Assembly: GCA_031282905.1 (NCBI GenBank)
Contig: JAITCV010000220.1
Coordinates: forward strand, 1-10,949
DNA length: 10,949 nucleotides
Direction of reading: 5' to 3'
Source of the DNA: Azoarcus sp.
GTDB lineage: Bacteria; Pseudomonadota; Gammaproteobacteria; Burkholderiales; Rhodocyclaceae
Below are positions 1 to 6,144 of the stretch, one piece after another. The notes under the pieces are model-generated. The model was not told where the DNA came from. It saw nothing but the letters and a program-made list of their open reading frames with translations, and searched no databases. The position numbers and the translations under genes are program-made. Numbering within the stretch: the first letter of the stretch is position 1; every line of letters begins with the position of its first letter.

Positions 1-105
1 CTTATACCACGAAGAACGCAGGCGTCAGAGGACAGATTGTCTATCCGGCGTGACGCGCCGAAGGATGAAACCCCCCTTTTGGCCTACGGCCACTTCCCCC
101 GCATG

Positions 106-159
106 GGAGAAGAAGGAAAAACACGCGGCTTCCGGGAGGGCAAGCTTTTCCCCTTCTCC
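106..159. repeat. imperfect inverted repeat (hairpin)
   Basis: GGAGAAGAAGGAAAA at 106-120 is nearly the reverse complement of TTTTCCCCTTCTCC at 146-159. The two would pair in a 14-15 bp imperfect stem with a loop of about 25 bases. No U-tract follows, so it is not an obvious terminator. It is probably part of an extragenic palindromic element. Confidence 0.4.
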
Positions 160-231
160 TTTACGGGAAAAGCGCCCGCGGGGCGGTCGGGTGATGACAT
201 ATTTGTCACTTGGCTCCTGTCTCCCTATCGT

Positions 232-262
232 CATTGTGAGGCGCGCAAGCGACGTGGCAATG
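232..262. repeat. short REP-like palindrome (CATTG...CAATG)
   Basis: CATTG at 232-236 and CAATG at 258-262 flank the core TGAGGCGCGCAAGCGACGTGG. The pattern resembles the widespread extragenic repeat that reads roughly CATTGCGAGG-CGCAAGCGACG-GGCAATC. That comparison is from memory; the inverted ends are visible directly. A copy count in the source genome would confirm it. Confidence 0.4.
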
Positions 263-271
263 GCGCAGTTT

Positions 272-421
272 TGTAGGGGCGCGCTGCGCGCGCCCGCGGG
301 CACTTGGAAGGATACATCCGTCATACTCTTGGTCAGGGGCGCATGGGCGCGGGCGGGGTCGCGGCGGGTGGCGACCTGGCGCGCTGCGCGCGCCCGCGGG
401 CGCATGCAATGCGCCCCTACA
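272..421. repeat. REP/MITE-like element with 11-bp terminal inverted repeats and an internal direct repeat
   Basis: TGTAGGGGCGC at 272-282 is the exact reverse complement of GCGCCCCTACA at 411-421, bounding a 150-bp element. Inside it, a 24-bp GC-rich motif (GGCGCGCTGCGCGCGCC followed by CGCGGGC) occurs identically at 278-301 and 378-401, exactly 100 bp apart. A related AGGGGCGCATG lies near 335-345. No transposase is encoded, so this is either a non-autonomous element or a cluster of REP units with GTAGGGGCGC ends. No target-site duplication is obvious. Confidence 0.6.
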
Positions 422-477
422 GGCGTTATCGTTTATCAAAAGACCTATCAAGAATAAGACACTATACTAGGGTAGGG

Positions 478-497
478 GGGCGAGGCATGCCTCGCCC
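478..497. repeat. perfect 20-bp palindrome
   Basis: The half-site GGGCGAGGCA is followed directly by its reverse complement TGCCTCGCCC, giving perfect dyad symmetry with no loop. It sits 40 bp before the start at 537. A second, shorter palindrome, AGCATGCT, lies at 504-511. It could be a REP unit (it is preceded by GTAGGGG, like the element at 272) or a cruciform or operator site. No U-tract follows. Confidence 0.5.
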
Positions 498-536
498 AGA
501 CCAAGCATGCTGGGGACTCCCAAACCAGGTGACAAC

Positions 537-854
537 ATGAACAGACATCAGCGGCACCGCAGCGCAAAGTCCGATCCCGAGCTAAGCTTCGGCGGCAGGA
601 TGATGGCTGCATTAGTTTCCACCCTGTTATCATTCCCGGTCGTCGGATTGCTGTGGTTCCTGTTCAACAGCCGGTTCGCCGCCTTCCTGGACAACCCCAT
701 ACCCATCTCTTATTTGTTCTGGAGCGTCATTGCCTTCGCTGTGTTGTCGTTCTCCTTTCCGAAATTCGCCCCAAGCGTGCTTGGCAAATTCCTTGACCTG
801 CTGATAGATTTGATAGATTTCTTTAGACATTTTTGGTATATAGGCAGAGACTGA
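537..854 (+). CDS. small two-helix membrane protein, hypothetical
   Basis: 105 residues. I chose the ATG at 537 over the upstream one at 507 because AGGTGA (about 526-531) gives a Shine-Dalgarno site just before it, and the protein then starts with a basic, soluble stretch (MNRHQRHRSAK). Two hydrophobic segments follow: about residues 21-42 (MMAALVSTLLSFPVVGLLWF) and about 55-70 (ISYLFWSVIAFAVLSF). A third amphipathic, Leu/Phe-rich stretch lies near the C terminus (FLDLLIDLIDFFRHFW). The positive N terminus suggests a cytoplasmic start and insertion in the inner membrane. No enzymatic motif is visible and I do not recognise a family. The next gene starts 48 bp downstream on the same strand, so the two may be co-transcribed. 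Confidence 0.6.
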   Translation: MNRHQRHRSAKSDPELSFGGRMMAALVSTLLSFPVVGLLWFLFNSRFAAFLDNPIPISYLFWSVIAFAVLSFSFPKFAPSVLGKFLDLLIDLIDFFRHFWYIGRD

Positions 855-902
855 TGCTGATGGTAGGCTACGGAGACTTGCCGCCCCCCCATGGAGATCA
901 AA

Positions 903-1247
903 ATGCGATTTTTTGTATTGACAATTTTCCTGCTCTTTTCATTCGTCACTTCGTGGGCGCAGGAATCCATCCCCACGAAGAACAAACTGTATGCGGTGAT
1001 CTTCCAGGTCACGGTTGACTCTGCCGGAAAAGTCGAAGATCTGGAAATTGCAAAAGTAATTGACCCGGCTTCTGGCAGTGCCGATGCCGTCGATATCACA
1101 ATTCCAAAAGCGTATGTGGCCGCAGCCAGGAATTCTTTTTTGAAACGCGCCTACTCCGCTTCACCCAGACAGTTTTTTACCTACACTTTTTACGATCCCC
1201 TGCAACCAGATCGCGCAGACATTGATCCCAGGACTGATCGGCCATGA
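903..1247 (+). CDS. small secreted protein with TonB-C-like features
   Basis: 114 residues from the ATG at 903, which has GGAG at 893-896 at ideal spacing; an in-frame ATG at 891 lies on top of that ribosome site and is less likely. Residues 1-20 (MRFFVLTIFLLFSFVTSWAQ) form a clear signal peptide with a probable cut after WAQ or nearby, so the mature protein is periplasmic. The mature part has the pattern FQVTVDSAGKVEDLEIAK, then a helix (IPKAYVAAARNSFLKRAYS), then an aromatic strand (RQFFTYTFYD). This recalls the C-terminal domain of TonB/TolA-type energy transducers, where a V-x-V-D-x-x-G-x-V strand is followed by a helix and a final strand. There is no membrane-anchored Pro-rich linker, so it is not a complete TonB. 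The family link is inference. Confidence 0.65.
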   Translation: MRFFVLTIFLLFSFVTSWAQESIPTKNKLYAVIFQVTVDSAGKVEDLEIAKVIDPASGSADAVDITIPKAYVAAARNSFLKRAYSASPRQFFTYTFYDPLQPDRADIDPRTDRP

Positions 1248-1331
1248 TGGCGAACAATCTGGCTCCCATGTTCGCCCGCCACGTCGATTTTGCACTTCGC
1301 AACACGACAGTGATTCGCGGCGCGGTTTGAC

Positions 1332-1994
1332 TCAAACGTCCTGCAAATCCTCGCCGCCATAGCATTTCGCTCCGATCCGTATCCGCTCATGACCGTTTTC
1401 TTCCCGGCGGCGGTTGGTATCGCGCAGGGAATAGATGCAACCGCAATATTCCTGCTGGTAGAAGCGCTCACGCTTGCTGATCTCGATCATGCGCGCCGAA
1501 CCGCCGCCCTTGCGCCAGTTATAGTCCCAATACACCAATCCAGGGTAACGCGAAGCCGCGCGGATGCCGCAGTCGTTGACCTGCTGCATATTCTTCCAGC
1601 GTGAAATACCCAATGAACTGGTCATGACGGCAAAGCCGTGCTCATGGGCGTGGAGCGCCGTGCGCTCGAGGCGCATGTCGAAACACATCGTGCAGCGGAC
1701 GCCTCGTTCGGGCTCGTTCTCCATGCCCTTGGCGCGCGCGAACCAGTCGTCGCGGTCATAATCCGCATCGACGAACGGAACACGGAATTTCTCGGCATAG
1801 CGGATGTTCTCGTGCTTGCGCAACTCGTATTCCTTGAGCGGATGGATATTGGGGTTATAGAAGAAGATCGTATAGTCGATGCCCGCGGCGAGCATGGCTT
1901 CCATGATCTCGCCCGAGCAAGGGGCACAGCACGAATGCAGCAGCACCTTGCCGGCGGGTAATGGGAGGGGTTTGCGGTCAGTGGAAGCAGTCAT
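1332..1994 (-). CDS. queH: epoxyqueuosine reductase QueH
   Basis: 220 residues, the usual size for QueH (formerly DUF208/COG1636). QueH reduces epoxyqueuosine to queuosine in tRNA, the last step of queuosine synthesis. It is unrelated in fold to the cobalamin-dependent QueG. The cysteine motifs are all visible: HSCCAPC at 20-26, CTMC at 101-104 and EYCGC at 182-186, which would ligate the Fe-S cluster and metal site. Other conserved pieces are FFYNPNIHPLKEYELRK (44-60), VTSSLGIS-like MTSSLGIS (124-131) and YYWDYNWRKGGG-like VYWDYNWRKGGG (154-165). No strong Shine-Dalgarno site precedes the ATG, but the next conserved residues lie only 17 codons in, so the start is well bounded. Other queuosine genes are not in the window. 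It converges with the secreted-protein gene at 1247. Confidence 0.93.
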   Translation of the reverse strand: MTASTDRKPLPLPAGKVLLHSCCAPCSGEIMEAMLAAGIDYTIFFYNPNIHPLKEYELRKHENIRYAEKFRVPFVDADYDRDDWFARAKGMENEPERGVRCTMCFDMRLERTALHAHEHGFAVMTSSLGISRWKNMQQVNDCGIRAASRYPGLVYWDYNWRKGGGSARMIEISKRERFYQQEYCGCIYSLRDTNRRREENGHERIRIGAKCYGGEDLQDV

Positions 1995-2052
1995 GGGATA
2001 TCGGTCGCGGACGGGCGAGCCGCATGGTGTATTTTGCTTACCGCGATGTCAA

Positions 2053-2080
2053 CGATCATCGATGAGCGATCATCGATGAG
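2053..2080. repeat. tandem 14-bp direct repeat upstream of queH
   Basis: CGATCATCGATGAG occurs twice with no spacer (2053-2066 and 2067-2080). Each copy contains the palindrome CATCGATG. The pair lies about 60 bp upstream of queH, in the 185-bp gap to the next gene. It could be a paired regulator site or simply replication slippage. Confidence 0.55.
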
Positions 2081-2179
2081 GGAAACGCGAAGGCTCGAGA
2101 CCGCGAGGCGCGAATGGAAATGAATGGAAGCAAAACATCGCATGATAAAAAATGAAATGCCGCCATTCGTTTCGTGTGC

Positions 2180-2650
2180 CTATTCTTGATTGAGCCCTTT
2201 CTCAAAACCACTGGTAAAGACATCCCCGGTCGATAGCGCTCTTTTCTCGGTTTGTTCGGTACACACGCGGACATACTTGTGTATATATTTGAGACATCTG
2301 TCATGGCCCAGACCATATTCCGAACATGTCTTCGAAGACCAGTCCAGTGCCTGATCGGTGTTTTGGATATGTGGAACATCGTTGCAGAAGTCGTCCCTGG
2401 TCGCGGTCTCCATGCAGCCCGCGATATAGGCGTTGGCGGACAACTCGCATTCCATCGTACTGCATGAAGCATACCTGGGTTTCAGGCCGAGGATGCAGTT
2501 GCTTTGACTGACCGTTCTTCCATACGCCTTCCCGAGGGCCAAGCCCCGAGTTGCAGCCTCAAGGACAGAATCATATTTAATCTTGCCGAAATAGACCCCG
2601 CCAGCCAGGATAATGACAACTACGATAATCGAAACGACAAATTTCTTCAT
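2180..2650 (-). CDS. membrane-anchored cysteine-containing protein, hypothetical
   Basis: 156 residues from the ATG at 2650; a GTG two codons upstream (2656) is an alternative start, and no strong ribosome site decides between them. Residues 1-22 (MKKFVVSIIVVVIILAGGVYFG) form one N-terminal hydrophobic segment, either a signal anchor or an uncleaved signal. The rest is soluble and holds about eight cysteines in pairs (NCILG, ASCSTMEC, AGCMET, DDFCND, KTCSEY, DRCLK, RVCTE). Their spacing, with Cys about every 10-20 residues, suggests disulfide bonds in the periplasm rather than a metal site. No known domain is recognised. It is separated by 172 bp from the hydrolase gene upstream, so it may have its own promoter. 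Confidence 0.65.
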   Translation of the reverse strand: MKKFVVSIIVVVIILAGGVYFGKIKYDSVLEAATRGLALGKAYGRTVSQSNCILGLKPRYASCSTMECELSANAYIAGCMETATRDDFCNDVPHIQNTDQALDWSSKTCSEYGLGHDRCLKYIHKYVRVCTEQTEKRALSTGDVFTSGFEKGLNQE

Positions 2651-2822
2651 ATGCACACTCGTTTGACGACACTGAAATCACCCGCGCCGATTGGGTCGCC
2701 TTCTTTTCCTTCTTGCGATAGTGAAAGTTCAGGGGGACACAATATTAGGCGATGGCCCGCGCTGATGCAAGAAGAATTGGACTCGATTGGACCCGAATTG
2801 ATATCTGGAGGCTGAAGCCCGA

Positions 2823-3479
2823 TTATCCGTCATCCAGCCCCCGATTTTCGTACAGCAGATGCAAGCGTTTGGCGGTGCGCAAACTGTGCGGCAACAGGTA
2901 ATGACCGGAGGCCAGCGGTACGTTCAGGTAATCGAATTTCGCGCCCAGGTCGATGCCCGCGCGTTGCCACGCATACCAGATCAGGGTGGTGCAATATTGG
3001 CCTTCACGGTCATTTTCGACGATGCGAAAAGGCGTGCCGAGCCGTTGCTGCGCGTGGCGCAATGCGGCGGCGCGGGCTTCATCGTCGGCCTCGACGCGGT
3101 AGATCGCGATGCCGCGGGTGCGTTCCGGCGCGAGAAAGAAATCGAGGTCGTCGCGTACCACCGCGCTTTCCCGGCCCGGCACTTCCGCCGGCACCGCATG
3201 CAAGATCTGCCAGCGCCCCGGCGTCCCGATCAGCATCCCCACATGGCTATAGGGGTCGCCGCGTTCGCCGGCATGGCGCACGACATCGCTTTGCCATTCG
3301 TTGCCGATGCGGAAAACGAGATCGCCCGCTTGCAGGCGGGCGTCGATTTCCGCAGCCAGGACAATTGGCGCGGCGCGTGTCCCGATGAAAACCGTCCATC
3401 CCACCCATCCCGCCGTCACCAGCAGCACCGCGAGCAGCAGGCGCGCCGTCCCGGGAAAACGCGAAAAACGCAATGGCAT
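2823..3479 (-). CDS. membrane-anchored permuted papain-like hydrolase (YiiX/C92 type)
   Basis: 218 residues. Residues 12-33 form an N-terminal transmembrane or signal segment, so the domain should face the periplasm. The remainder matches the circularly permuted NlpC/P60 (papain-like) family that includes YiiX/YaeF (C92): the GDLVFR strand at 52-57, the catalytic-type histidine in YSHVGM (His79), and the nucleophile-type cysteine in QYCTTLIWYAW (Cys163), in the permuted His-before-Cys order. Family members are thought to cleave amide or thioester bonds in cell-wall or lipid substrates; the substrate here cannot be inferred. It starts 41 bp after the stop of the 3521-3928 lipoprotein gene and is probably co-transcribed. 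Its first ~25 codons were copied by a tandem duplication (see 4158). Confidence 0.82.
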   Translation of the reverse strand: MPLRFSRFPGTARLLLAVLLVTAGWVGWTVFIGTRAAPIVLAAEIDARLQAGDLVFRIGNEWQSDVVRHAGERGDPYSHVGMLIGTPGRWQILHAVPAEVPGRESAVVRDDLDFFLAPERTRGIAIYRVEADDEARAAALRHAQQRLGTPFRIVENDREGQYCTTLIWYAWQRAGIDLGAKFDYLNVPLASGHYLLPHSLRTAKRLHLLYENRGLDDG

Positions 3480-3520
3480 GGAAAAGGAATCCCATTCAAA
3501 TCTGCGGGAAACGATGGCTT

Positions 3521-3928
3521 CTATCTGAGTTGGATTTTCCAGGTGCTGCCTTCTTTTCGCAGTTGGAGGTCGATCGTATTGCTTTCCCCGTTATCGAAAA
3601 CGATCTCGACCTTGACGGTAGCGTGCTCCGCCGTTTCCTCGGTCGTGGTCGTCTTGATCGATTTGATCCCGCCATTCTGCGTGATGTGGCTATATTGTTT
3701 GCCAACCGCCCATTGCAACTTGTCCTTGGCCATCGTCAAATCGTCTACCCCGAGACCTTTCAGGGAATAATAGGAAACGGCCTTGTCGATGCGATTGTTG
3801 GCCAGGGCATCGAAATAGTCCTCGACTACGCTTTCCGGTGACGAGCCGCACGCGGAAAGGAGCGTGACAAGAAACAGTGTGAATAAAACGTACAGCGGGC
3901 GCGACTGGACAGGCAAGCTTGATGACAT
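3521..3928 (-). CDS. NTF2-like (DUF4878-like) lipoprotein, copy B
   Basis: 135 residues from the ATG at 3928. This start gives a normal lipoprotein signal, whereas starting at 3997 would add 23 residues before it; CGGGGA about 7 bases upstream is a weak ribosome site. The lipobox LSAC puts the lipidated Cys at residue 27, followed by Gly, which favours sorting to the outer membrane. The mature part begins SSPESVVEDYFDALANNRIDKAVSYY, then has strands ending in GSTWKIQL. This matches small NTF2-like/DUF4878 domains, where a helix pair with D-Y-F-x-A and N-x-x-x-D-K-A precedes a curved sheet. Ligand and role are unknown. It is a paralogue of the gene at 4200-4601 and lies between it and the hydrolase. 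Confidence 0.82.
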   Translation of the reverse strand: MSSSLPVQSRPLYVLFTLFLVTLLSACGSSPESVVEDYFDALANNRIDKAVSYYSLKGLGVDDLTMAKDKLQWAVGKQYSHITQNGGIKSIKTTTTEETAEHATVKVEIVFDNGESNTIDLQLRKEGSTWKIQLR

Positions 3929-3990
3929 GAAAATCCCCGAAATTGAAAAATGAGAAATGGCGCGAAGGGATTCTACTCCCGCATCGAATT

Positions 3991-4158
3991 TCAACACAAT
4001 GTTTCGCGGATGAATTTATTCTTCCATGTTTCTCGCTGGCCCGCCCGGAAACGCCGGGTGAAGCGCTTTCCGGGAACAGGGCTGCAACGGTCCATCCATC
4101 CCGCCGTCGCCAGCAGCAGGCGCGCCGCCCCGGGAAAACACGGAAAACGCAATGGCAT
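3991..4158 (-). pseudogene. remnant of the C92-type hydrolase 5' end, fused to non-homologous sequence
   Basis: Reading from the ATG at 4158, the first 21 codons (MPLRFPCFPGAARLLLATAGW) match the start of the intact hydrolase (MPLRFSRFPGTARLLLAVLLVTAGW), with four residues lost. At about 4097 the homology stops at the duplication junction. The frame then continues for some 34 codons through duplicated spacer sequence to a stop at 3991. The product would be 55 residues with only a hydrophobic start and no catalytic domain, so I regard it as a by-product of the duplication. It lies in the gap between the two lipoprotein genes and may still be translated. Confidence 0.75.
4044..4074. repeat. intergenic stem-loop, copy 1
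   Basis: CCCGGAAA (4044-4051) pairs with TTTCCGGG (4067-4074) around a 15-base loop. It is the duplicate of the stem at 4717-4747. No U-run follows on either strand, so it is not a standard terminator. Confidence 0.45.
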
Positions 4159-4199
4159 GGAAAAGGAATCCCGTTCAAATCTGCGGGAAACGATGGCTT

Positions 4200-4601
4200 C
4201 TATCTGAATTGGATTTTCCAGGCGCTGCCTTCTTTTCGCAGGCGGAGGTTGTCTTTGTTGCTTTGCCCGTTGCCGAAAACAATCTCGACCTCGACGGTGG
4301 CATGATCCTCCGCTTCCTGGGTCGTGGTCACCTTGAGTGATTTGATCCCGCCATTCTGCGTGATTTGGCTATGTTGTACGCCAACCACCATTTGCAGCTT
4401 GCCCTTCGTCAAATCGTTTTCCCCGACGCTCTTCAGGGAACAATAGGAAATGGCCTTGTCGATGCGATTGTTGGCCACGGCATCGAAATAGTCCTCGACT
4501 ACGCTTTCCGGTGACGAGCCGCACGCGGAAAGGAGCGTGACAAGAAACAGTGTGAATAAAACGTACAGCGGGCGCGACTGGACGGGCAAGCTTGATGACA
4601 T
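4200..4601 (-). CDS. NTF2-like (DUF4878-like) lipoprotein, copy A
   Basis: 133 residues from the ATG at 4601, with the same weak ribosome site and the same LSAC lipobox (Cys27, then Gly) as copy B. The first 38 or so residues are identical to copy B. Afterwards the two differ at many positions: copy A has SYCSLKSVGENDLT where B has SYYSLKGLGVDDLT, lacks two residues, and reads GNGQSNKDNLRLRKEGSAWKIQF near the end against DNGESNTIDLQLRKEGSTWKIQL in B. Most changes keep the predicted fold, which suggests that both copies are functional. It lies 163 bp downstream of the cytochrome stop, with a stem-loop between them. Confidence 0.82.
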   Translation of the reverse strand: MSSSLPVQSRPLYVLFTLFLVTLLSACGSSPESVVEDYFDAVANNRIDKAISYCSLKSVGENDLTKGKLQMVVGVQHSQITQNGGIKSLKVTTTQEAEDHATVEVEIVFGNGQSNKDNLRLRKEGSAWKIQFR

Positions 4602-4716
4602 GAAAATCCCCGAAATTGAAAAATGAGAAATGGCGCGAAGGGATTCTACTCCCGCATCGAATTTCAACACAATGTTTCGCGGATGGATTTATTCTTCCGT
4701 ATTTCTCGCTGGCCCG

Positions 4717-4747
4717 CCCGGAAACGCCGGGTGAAGCGCTTTCCGGG
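4717..4747. repeat. intergenic stem-loop, copy 2, after the cytochrome gene
   Basis: CCCGGAAA (4717-4724) and TTTCCGGG (4740-4747) form a perfect 8-bp stem with a 15-base loop, just downstream of the di-heme oxidoreductase stop on the minus strand. With no U-tract it may act as an mRNA-processing or stability element, or be a partial terminator that lowers expression of the lipoproteins relative to the three genes upstream. Confidence 0.45.
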
Positions 4748-4764
4748 AACAGGGCTGCAACGGT

Positions 4765-6144
4765 CTACAACGAGGCGAGGAAGGCGAGCAGGGCTGCGCG
4801 CTCGGCAGCCGTCATCCTCCGTACCGCGTCGCGAGCGGATTCCGCCTCGCCTCCATGCCAAAGGATGGCTTCGAGCGGATTGCGTGCGCGGCCATCATGG
4901 AGTAGGGAAGTATGCTCGTTGACCGTCGCCAGCAGGCCGATTCCCCACAGCGGCGGGGTACGCCACTGGCGGCCATTGGCGAGATGGTCGGGGCGATCAT
5001 CGGCCAGTCCTTCCCCCATGTCATGCAGCAGCAAATCCGTGTAGGGATGGATCGTCTGTCCGGATAGCGCGGGAAAGGCGGGGAAAGGGCCGGTCTGGAG
5101 CACGGGGCGATGACAGCTCGCGCAGCCCGCGGCCATGAACAGTGCTTCTCCGCGCACCACATCCGCCGCGTCGGCGTTGCGCCGCGCGGGGATGGCAAGC
5201 GCGTAATGATAAAGCGTCATTGCTTCCAGCGCCCTGGCCGAGATTTCCGGGTGGACGTCGTTCTGCCATGCCCGACAGGCTGTCTGCGCTTCGGGGCAGT
5301 TGGGTGCGGGCGCGAGCGGGCTGGTGAGTCCCATGTCGCCCGCGAGCGCCCCGGCGATTTGTTGCCGGGTATCGGGCTGGTTGGCTTTCCAGCCGAAACG
5401 GCCAAGGGTGCGTTTGCCGAGCGCGGCATTCCATACCTGGTTGGGCATGCCGCTCACGCCTCTGCCCTCGCGTTTTTGTTCTTCGGCGATGGCGAGCAAA
5501 TGGTTTTCCGGTACCGCTTCGAGAAGCCCCATGCCGTAGAGCGGCGGAGCAACGCGGGGGGATGTCAGTACCCCGGCGGCGATCGGGCCGAAGGCGAGTT
5601 TGCGGAAACCAACGCTCGGACGGCGCAATTCGACCACGCTGCCGTCGGCGAGTTTTTCGACATGGGCAACCCAGTCGAGCACCGCTTCGCCTTCACCAGG
5701 GATGCCGGGTACGCCGAATTCGTTCAACTGATCGCCATATACAGGTTCCGGCCTGGGGCCGCCGTGCTCATCCTGGCCGGGAATCGAGAGCCGCAGCAGC
5801 ATCGAACGCATCGGTTCGGCACCGCTGGCCGGCGGTTCGCCGCGACCGTTGCGGATGTGGCAGGAAATGCACGAGGGCCGGTTGTAGGTGGGGCCGAGTC
5901 CGGCGATTTCGGGGTCGACCGACGGTGAGATCGCCCAAGTCTGGCGGACGAGGCTACGCCCTTCGAGGATGACCTGGCGCTGTTCGGGCGGAATTTTTCC
6001 CCATACGACATGGGTATAGGCGTTGCGGCCGTTTTCCGTCGTGGTGAATTCTCCGCCCGCCGGCGTTTCGGCGGGCGCGAGCGGGACGAACAACGCCATC
6101 GATCCGCAAAGCGCGATAATGCGTAAGGCATGTGTTTTCTTCAT
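4765..6144 (-). CDS. di-heme c-type oxidoreductase (DHOR / COG3488 family)
   Basis: 459 residues with a signal peptide (MKKTHALRIIALCGSMALFV, cut probably after APA near 25), so it is periplasmic. Two c-type heme sites are visible: CISCH at 92-96 and CASCH at 341-345. Family hallmarks include RQTWAISPSVDPEIAGLGP and YNRPSCISCH before heme 1, LGRFGWKANQPD, HPYTDLLLHDMGEGL and LLHDGRA (His416, a possible distal ligand). This is the DHOR group, called predicted thiol oxidoreductase in COGs and distantly related to MauG/CcpA peroxidases; its true substrate is not established. Homologues often sit in iron-regulated operons, for instance with imelysins. Its ATG overlaps the TGA of the binding-protein gene (ATGA, 6141-6144), indicating translational coupling. 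Length and motifs appear complete. Confidence 0.9.
   Translation of the reverse strand: MKKTHALRIIALCGSMALFVPLAPAETPAGGEFTTTENGRNAYTHVVWGKIPPEQRQVILEGRSLVRQTWAISPSVDPEIAGLGPTYNRPSCISCHIRNGRGEPPASGAEPMRSMLLRLSIPGQDEHGGPRPEPVYGDQLNEFGVPGIPGEGEAVLDWVAHVEKLADGSVVELRRPSVGFRKLAFGPIAAGVLTSPRVAPPLYGMGLLEAVPENHLLAIAEEQKREGRGVSGMPNQVWNAALGKRTLGRFGWKANQPDTRQQIAGALAGDMGLTSPLAPAPNCPEAQTACRAWQNDVHPEISARALEAMTLYHYALAIPARRNADAADVVRGEALFMAAGCASCHRPVLQTGPFPAFPALSGQTIHPYTDLLLHDMGEGLADDRPDHLANGRQWRTPPLWGIGLLATVNEHTSLLHDGRARNPLEAILWHGGEAESARDAVRRMTAAERAALLAFLASL

Larger units (their letters stand above)
1..536. other. intergenic region rich in inverted and direct repeats, no convincing gene
   Basis: Open frames exist here on both strands, but they overlap one another and have low-complexity R/A/P-rich products. 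None has a clear ribosome site or a recognisable domain, so I call no gene. The stretch holds several separate repeat structures, listed individually, which together resemble a graveyard of REP/MITE-type extragenic elements. The first plus-strand gene begins at 537. Confidence 0.6.
3406..4092. repeat. tandem segmental duplication, unit 1 (left)
   Basis: This unit carries the 5' end of the hydrolase gene, the whole 3521-3928 lipoprotein gene and its upstream region. It aligns with 4097-4765 at an offset of 691, then 679 and finally 673 bp, reflecting a 12-bp indel in the hydrolase start and a 6-bp indel in the lipoprotein gene. It ends in GCTGCAACGGTC (4081-4092), which matches 4754-4765. Short CATCC-rich microhomology lies at the junction. 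Confidence 0.9.
4097..4765. repeat. tandem segmental duplication, unit 2 (right)
   Basis: This is the second unit of the duplication. It contains the truncated hydrolase start, the 4200-4601 lipoprotein gene and its upstream spacer, and it ends at the first base of the stop codon of the cytochrome gene (4765-4767). The parts upstream of about 4482 codon-wise (signal peptide, ribosome site, spacer) are almost identical to unit 1; the mature-domain coding part is clearly diverged. Confidence 0.9.

Noticed and set aside
272..421. CRISPR array, suggested by the exact 24-bp repeat spaced 100 bp apart
   Set aside because: There are only two copies, the spacer is too long and the repeat overlaps the terminal inverted repeat of an element.
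463..468. TATACT as a -10 box for the gene at 537
   Set aside because: No matching -35 element stands at 16-18 bp upstream, so I did not list a promoter.
1248..1331. Terminator between the convergent genes at 1247 and 1332
   Set aside because: No stem followed by a T-run is visible on either strand.
2859..3770. Plus-strand open frame of 303 codons across the hydrolase and lipoprotein genes
   Set aside because: It runs antisense to two genes with catalytic and lipobox motifs and crosses their boundary, so it is a shadow frame.
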